Positions 62,462 to 64,000 of a DNA stretch of 64,000 bases are shown here, one piece after another; the first letter of the stretch is position 1, and each line of letters opens with the position of its first letter. The position numbers and the translations under genes were made by a program. Source of the stretch: Flavobacteriales bacterium (GTDB lineage Bacteria; Bacteroidota; Bacteroidia; Flavobacteriales_C; GCA-002722245); NCBI GenBank assembly GCA_023251095.1, contig JAHEZL010000019.1, forward strand, positions 1 to 64,000, written 5' to 3'. The notes beneath the pieces were generated by a model that was not told where the DNA came from, searched no databases, and saw only the letters and a program-made list of their open reading frames with translations.

Positions 62462-62884
62462 ATGAAACTCTTCATTTTAATAAGCAGCATTTTCTTCCTT
62501 TCCTTTCAGGGAGACAACAGCGTACCTGTAAAAACAGATGGTTTTTATGTTGGGAAATTTGCTCAGGAATACCACTACATTTATTTTCACGCCGACGGTA
62601 CTGCAGAAACTTATATACTTTCTGTTCTCGACATAAAAAAAGCTTCTTCTTATGTGAATAATAAAACTGCATCCGATTTCTCGGGCCCATATATTGTTCA
62701 CGCCGGCAACATTGTATACCGATCCAACAACTCTTCCAATAAAACAGAAGCGCCTGCAACAAATTTATTTCACAGCTATCAGGGGAAAATGAACAGCAAA
62801 GGACAACTGGTGCTGTGGGTCACCTCTACCAACGGATCAAAAACCGAATGTACTTTTGATTATTATAAGTTCCCGAATGAATAA
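62462..62884 (+). CDS. Small secreted protein, unknown function
   Basis: A 140-aa protein with a signal peptide (about 1-17, FFLSFQ) and a beta-rich mature part (TDGFYVGKFAQEYHYIYFHADGTAETY; given by FYVGKFAQEYHYIYF). No Cys-pair, lipobox or sorting domain. Its stop overlaps the next gene's ATG by 8 bp, so the pair is one operon with the thioredoxin-fold protein. No family recognised. Confidence 0.7.
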   Translation: MKLFILISSIFFLSFQGDNSVPVKTDGFYVGKFAQEYHYIYFHADGTAETYILSVLDIKKASSYVNNKTASDFSGPYIVHAGNIVYRSNNSSNKTEAPATNLFHSYQGKMNSKGQLVLWVTSTNGSKTECTFDYYKFPNE

Positions 62885-63869
62885 AATAACAGCATATCTT
62901 TTTTTTATCTCTTTGTTTTTTTCCGGCTCCCTGTTGAGTCAGAACAAAATTAACTGGATCTCTTTCGAACAAATGGAAGCTTTCCAAAAGAAAGAAAAGC
63001 GCCCAGTATTAATAGATGTATACACCGATTGGTGCGGATGGTGTAAACAACTGGACAAAACCACTTATTCCGATCCGAACATCACCTCCTACATCAACCG
63101 GAATTTTTACGCCATTAAGTTCAATGCCGAAACACATGACACCATTACTTTTCAGGGAAAGAAATACCTTAATCAATTGCCAACGGCCGGCAGATCCACA
63201 CATGATCTGGCAAAAACAATGATGGGAAATAATCTTTCTTATCCCACTACCATCTATCTCGACAATGAAATGAAGCCCACCATCATTGTTCCGGGGTATT
63301 TTGATGCCAACCAGATTTTACCTTTTTTGGTTTTCCATGCCGAACAACTGAATTTAAATACCAACATCAACGACTTTGAAACCGACTTTAAAAAAGCTTT
63401 TTCACAAGACCACAATGATTCAACCCACATCAACTGGATCAGTATGGAAGAAGCCGTGGCACAACAAAAGAAAACTCCGAAAAAAATATTCGTGCATTTG
63501 AAAAACAGCACTTATGTGAGCGACCGCGTGATGAGCGCCTCTACTTTTGAAGCGGCCGACGTGATTAAGGAACTCAACAATTATTACTGTGTTGAAATTG
63601 ATGTATTGACAGGCGACACCGTTTTTTTTCAAAACCATACTTATATCAACCCTTCACCGGGAAAAAATGTACATCAGATTGCTTTTGGCTTACTTCAAAA
63701 TCAGGTAGGATTCCCAAGTGTGGTCATCATCAATGAACAGGCACTGGTACTTGCACCCATCAAACAATATCTTACCGAAAAACATTTGGCCGCCTTGCTA
63801 AAATATTTTCATAAAGACACCTATCTCACCAAAAGCTTTCCTGATTATATTAAAGAGAATTATAAATAG
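62877..63869 (+). CDS. Tandem thioredoxin-fold protein, second domain without CxxC
   Basis: A 330-aa exported protein. Signal peptide (about 1-21, GSLLSQ), a first thioredoxin-like domain (about 26-165; VLIDVYTDWCGWCKQLDKTTY with CGWC at 53-56, and cis-Pro in SYPTTIYLD) and a second homologous domain (about 185-320) starting again INWISMEEAVAQQKK, in which the active site is replaced by HLKNSTYVSD (no Cys pair) while the later GFPSVVIIN is kept. The start ATG 62877 overlaps the previous stop and begins the signal peptide. Likely a periplasmic thiol-disulfide protein with a pseudo-domain. Confidence 0.8.
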   Translation: MNKITAYLFFISLFFSGSLLSQNKINWISFEQMEAFQKKEKRPVLIDVYTDWCGWCKQLDKTTYSDPNITSYINRNFYAIKFNAETHDTITFQGKKYLNQLPTAGRSTHDLAKTMMGNNLSYPTTIYLDNEMKPTIIVPGYFDANQILPFLVFHAEQLNLNTNINDFETDFKKAFSQDHNDSTHINWISMEEAVAQQKKTPKKIFVHLKNSTYVSDRVMSASTFEAADVIKELNNYYCVEIDVLTGDTVFFQNHTYINPSPGKNVHQIAFGLLQNQVGFPSVVIINEQALVLAPIKQYLTEKHLAALLKYFHKDTYLTKSFPDYIKENYK

Positions 63870-64000
63870 GCTCTACCTTAATTCACTTGATTAAAGGATT
63901 AACGGAAAGTAAATCCTCCATAAACAAAGTATGTTTTTGTGGAAAAATTAATTTTGATATTAAATTCAATTTTACCATCTTGTTGTCCCTTTTACTACTA

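Noticed and set aside
63870-64000. Possible 3' end of a minus-strand beta-barrel gene (a frame ending in TYFVYGGFTFR)
   Set aside because: The frame looks like a barrel C-terminus but meets stop codons at the window edge within about 26 codons, so it cannot be supported as a gene without the next sequence.

Overview
The window comes from a gliding-type member of the Bacteroidota (Flavobacteriia/Sphingobacteriia/Cytophagia-like; no finer placement is possible from sequence alone). The reasons are nine secreted proteins ending in type IX secretion (T9SS) sorting domains (six type A, three type B/gliding-motility-associated), several Bacteroidota-restricted DUF families (DUF2490, DUF4956), promoters of the form TTG-N19/20-TAnnTTTG, few Shine-Dalgarno sequences, and an AT-rich genome with tight overlapping operons. 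No rRNA, tRNA, CRISPR array, transposase or prophage was seen. Small palindromic repeats of three families sit between genes.

Layout. 1-4 kb: the MeaB GTPase, a small membrane protein and a Prc/Tsp-type periplasmic protease. 4-12 kb: a CotH-kinase surface protein, DUF2490, DUF4956, a VTC-type polyphosphate polymerase-like protein, a YD/RHS-like secreted protein, an eight-unit propeller-like T9SS protein and a lipoprotein. 12-15 kb: a BadF/NagK-type sugar kinase, a methyltransferase, then OsmC, rhodanese and a Crp/Fnr regulator whose start codon lies in a 14-bp stem. 15-36 kb: an exported polysaccharide/adhesion region with a beta-helix protein, a GH81 endo-1,3-beta-glucanase, a GH26-like multidomain hydrolase and three giant paralogous beta-helix/Ig-PKD adhesins. 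A 17-bp inverted repeat, AGTGT-N7-ACACT, recurs before the hydrolases and two of the adhesin transcription units. 36-40 kb: unrecognised exported proteins.

40-62 kb is a complete nitrate-assimilation island, all on the minus strand apart from one small gene. It holds three unrelated nitrate/nitrite uptake systems (NarK-type MFS, an NrtA-B-D ABC transporter with an outer-membrane porin, and the small NrtS protein), a one-polypeptide NAD(P)H nitrate reductase (Mo catalytic part + FAD module + BFD cluster), NirB/NirD nitrite reductase, a rubredoxin fused to a cluster-less nitrite-reductase-like scaffold, an almost complete Moco pathway (MoaA, MoeA, MoaD, MoaE, MoaC-MoaB fusion, MobA), two closely related Crp/Fnr regulators with an N-terminal four-cysteine pattern, and a short chlorite-dismutase-family haem protein. 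The inferred flow is: nitrate enters through porin/NrtABD or NarK, is reduced to nitrite by NasC and to ammonium by NirBD; Moco enzymes supply the nitrate reductase; the Cld-like protein could remove chlorite made from chlorate by the same reductase.

The main result of the hunt is regulatory. The promoters of narK, crp1-cld and porin-nrtABD share one architecture with identical spacing over about 120 bp: a 14-bp CTGYS-N4-GGCAG palindrome, exactly 39 bp, an AATAAACA block, then a TTG-like box, N20 and TAnnTTTG. The nirB-nrtS and nirD-to-crp2 operons use a second, different shared promoter with a 21-bp identical core. The nirD leader carries a terminator-like copy of the CTGC...GGCAG hairpin. 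62-64 kb: a small secreted protein and a tandem thioredoxin-fold protein.
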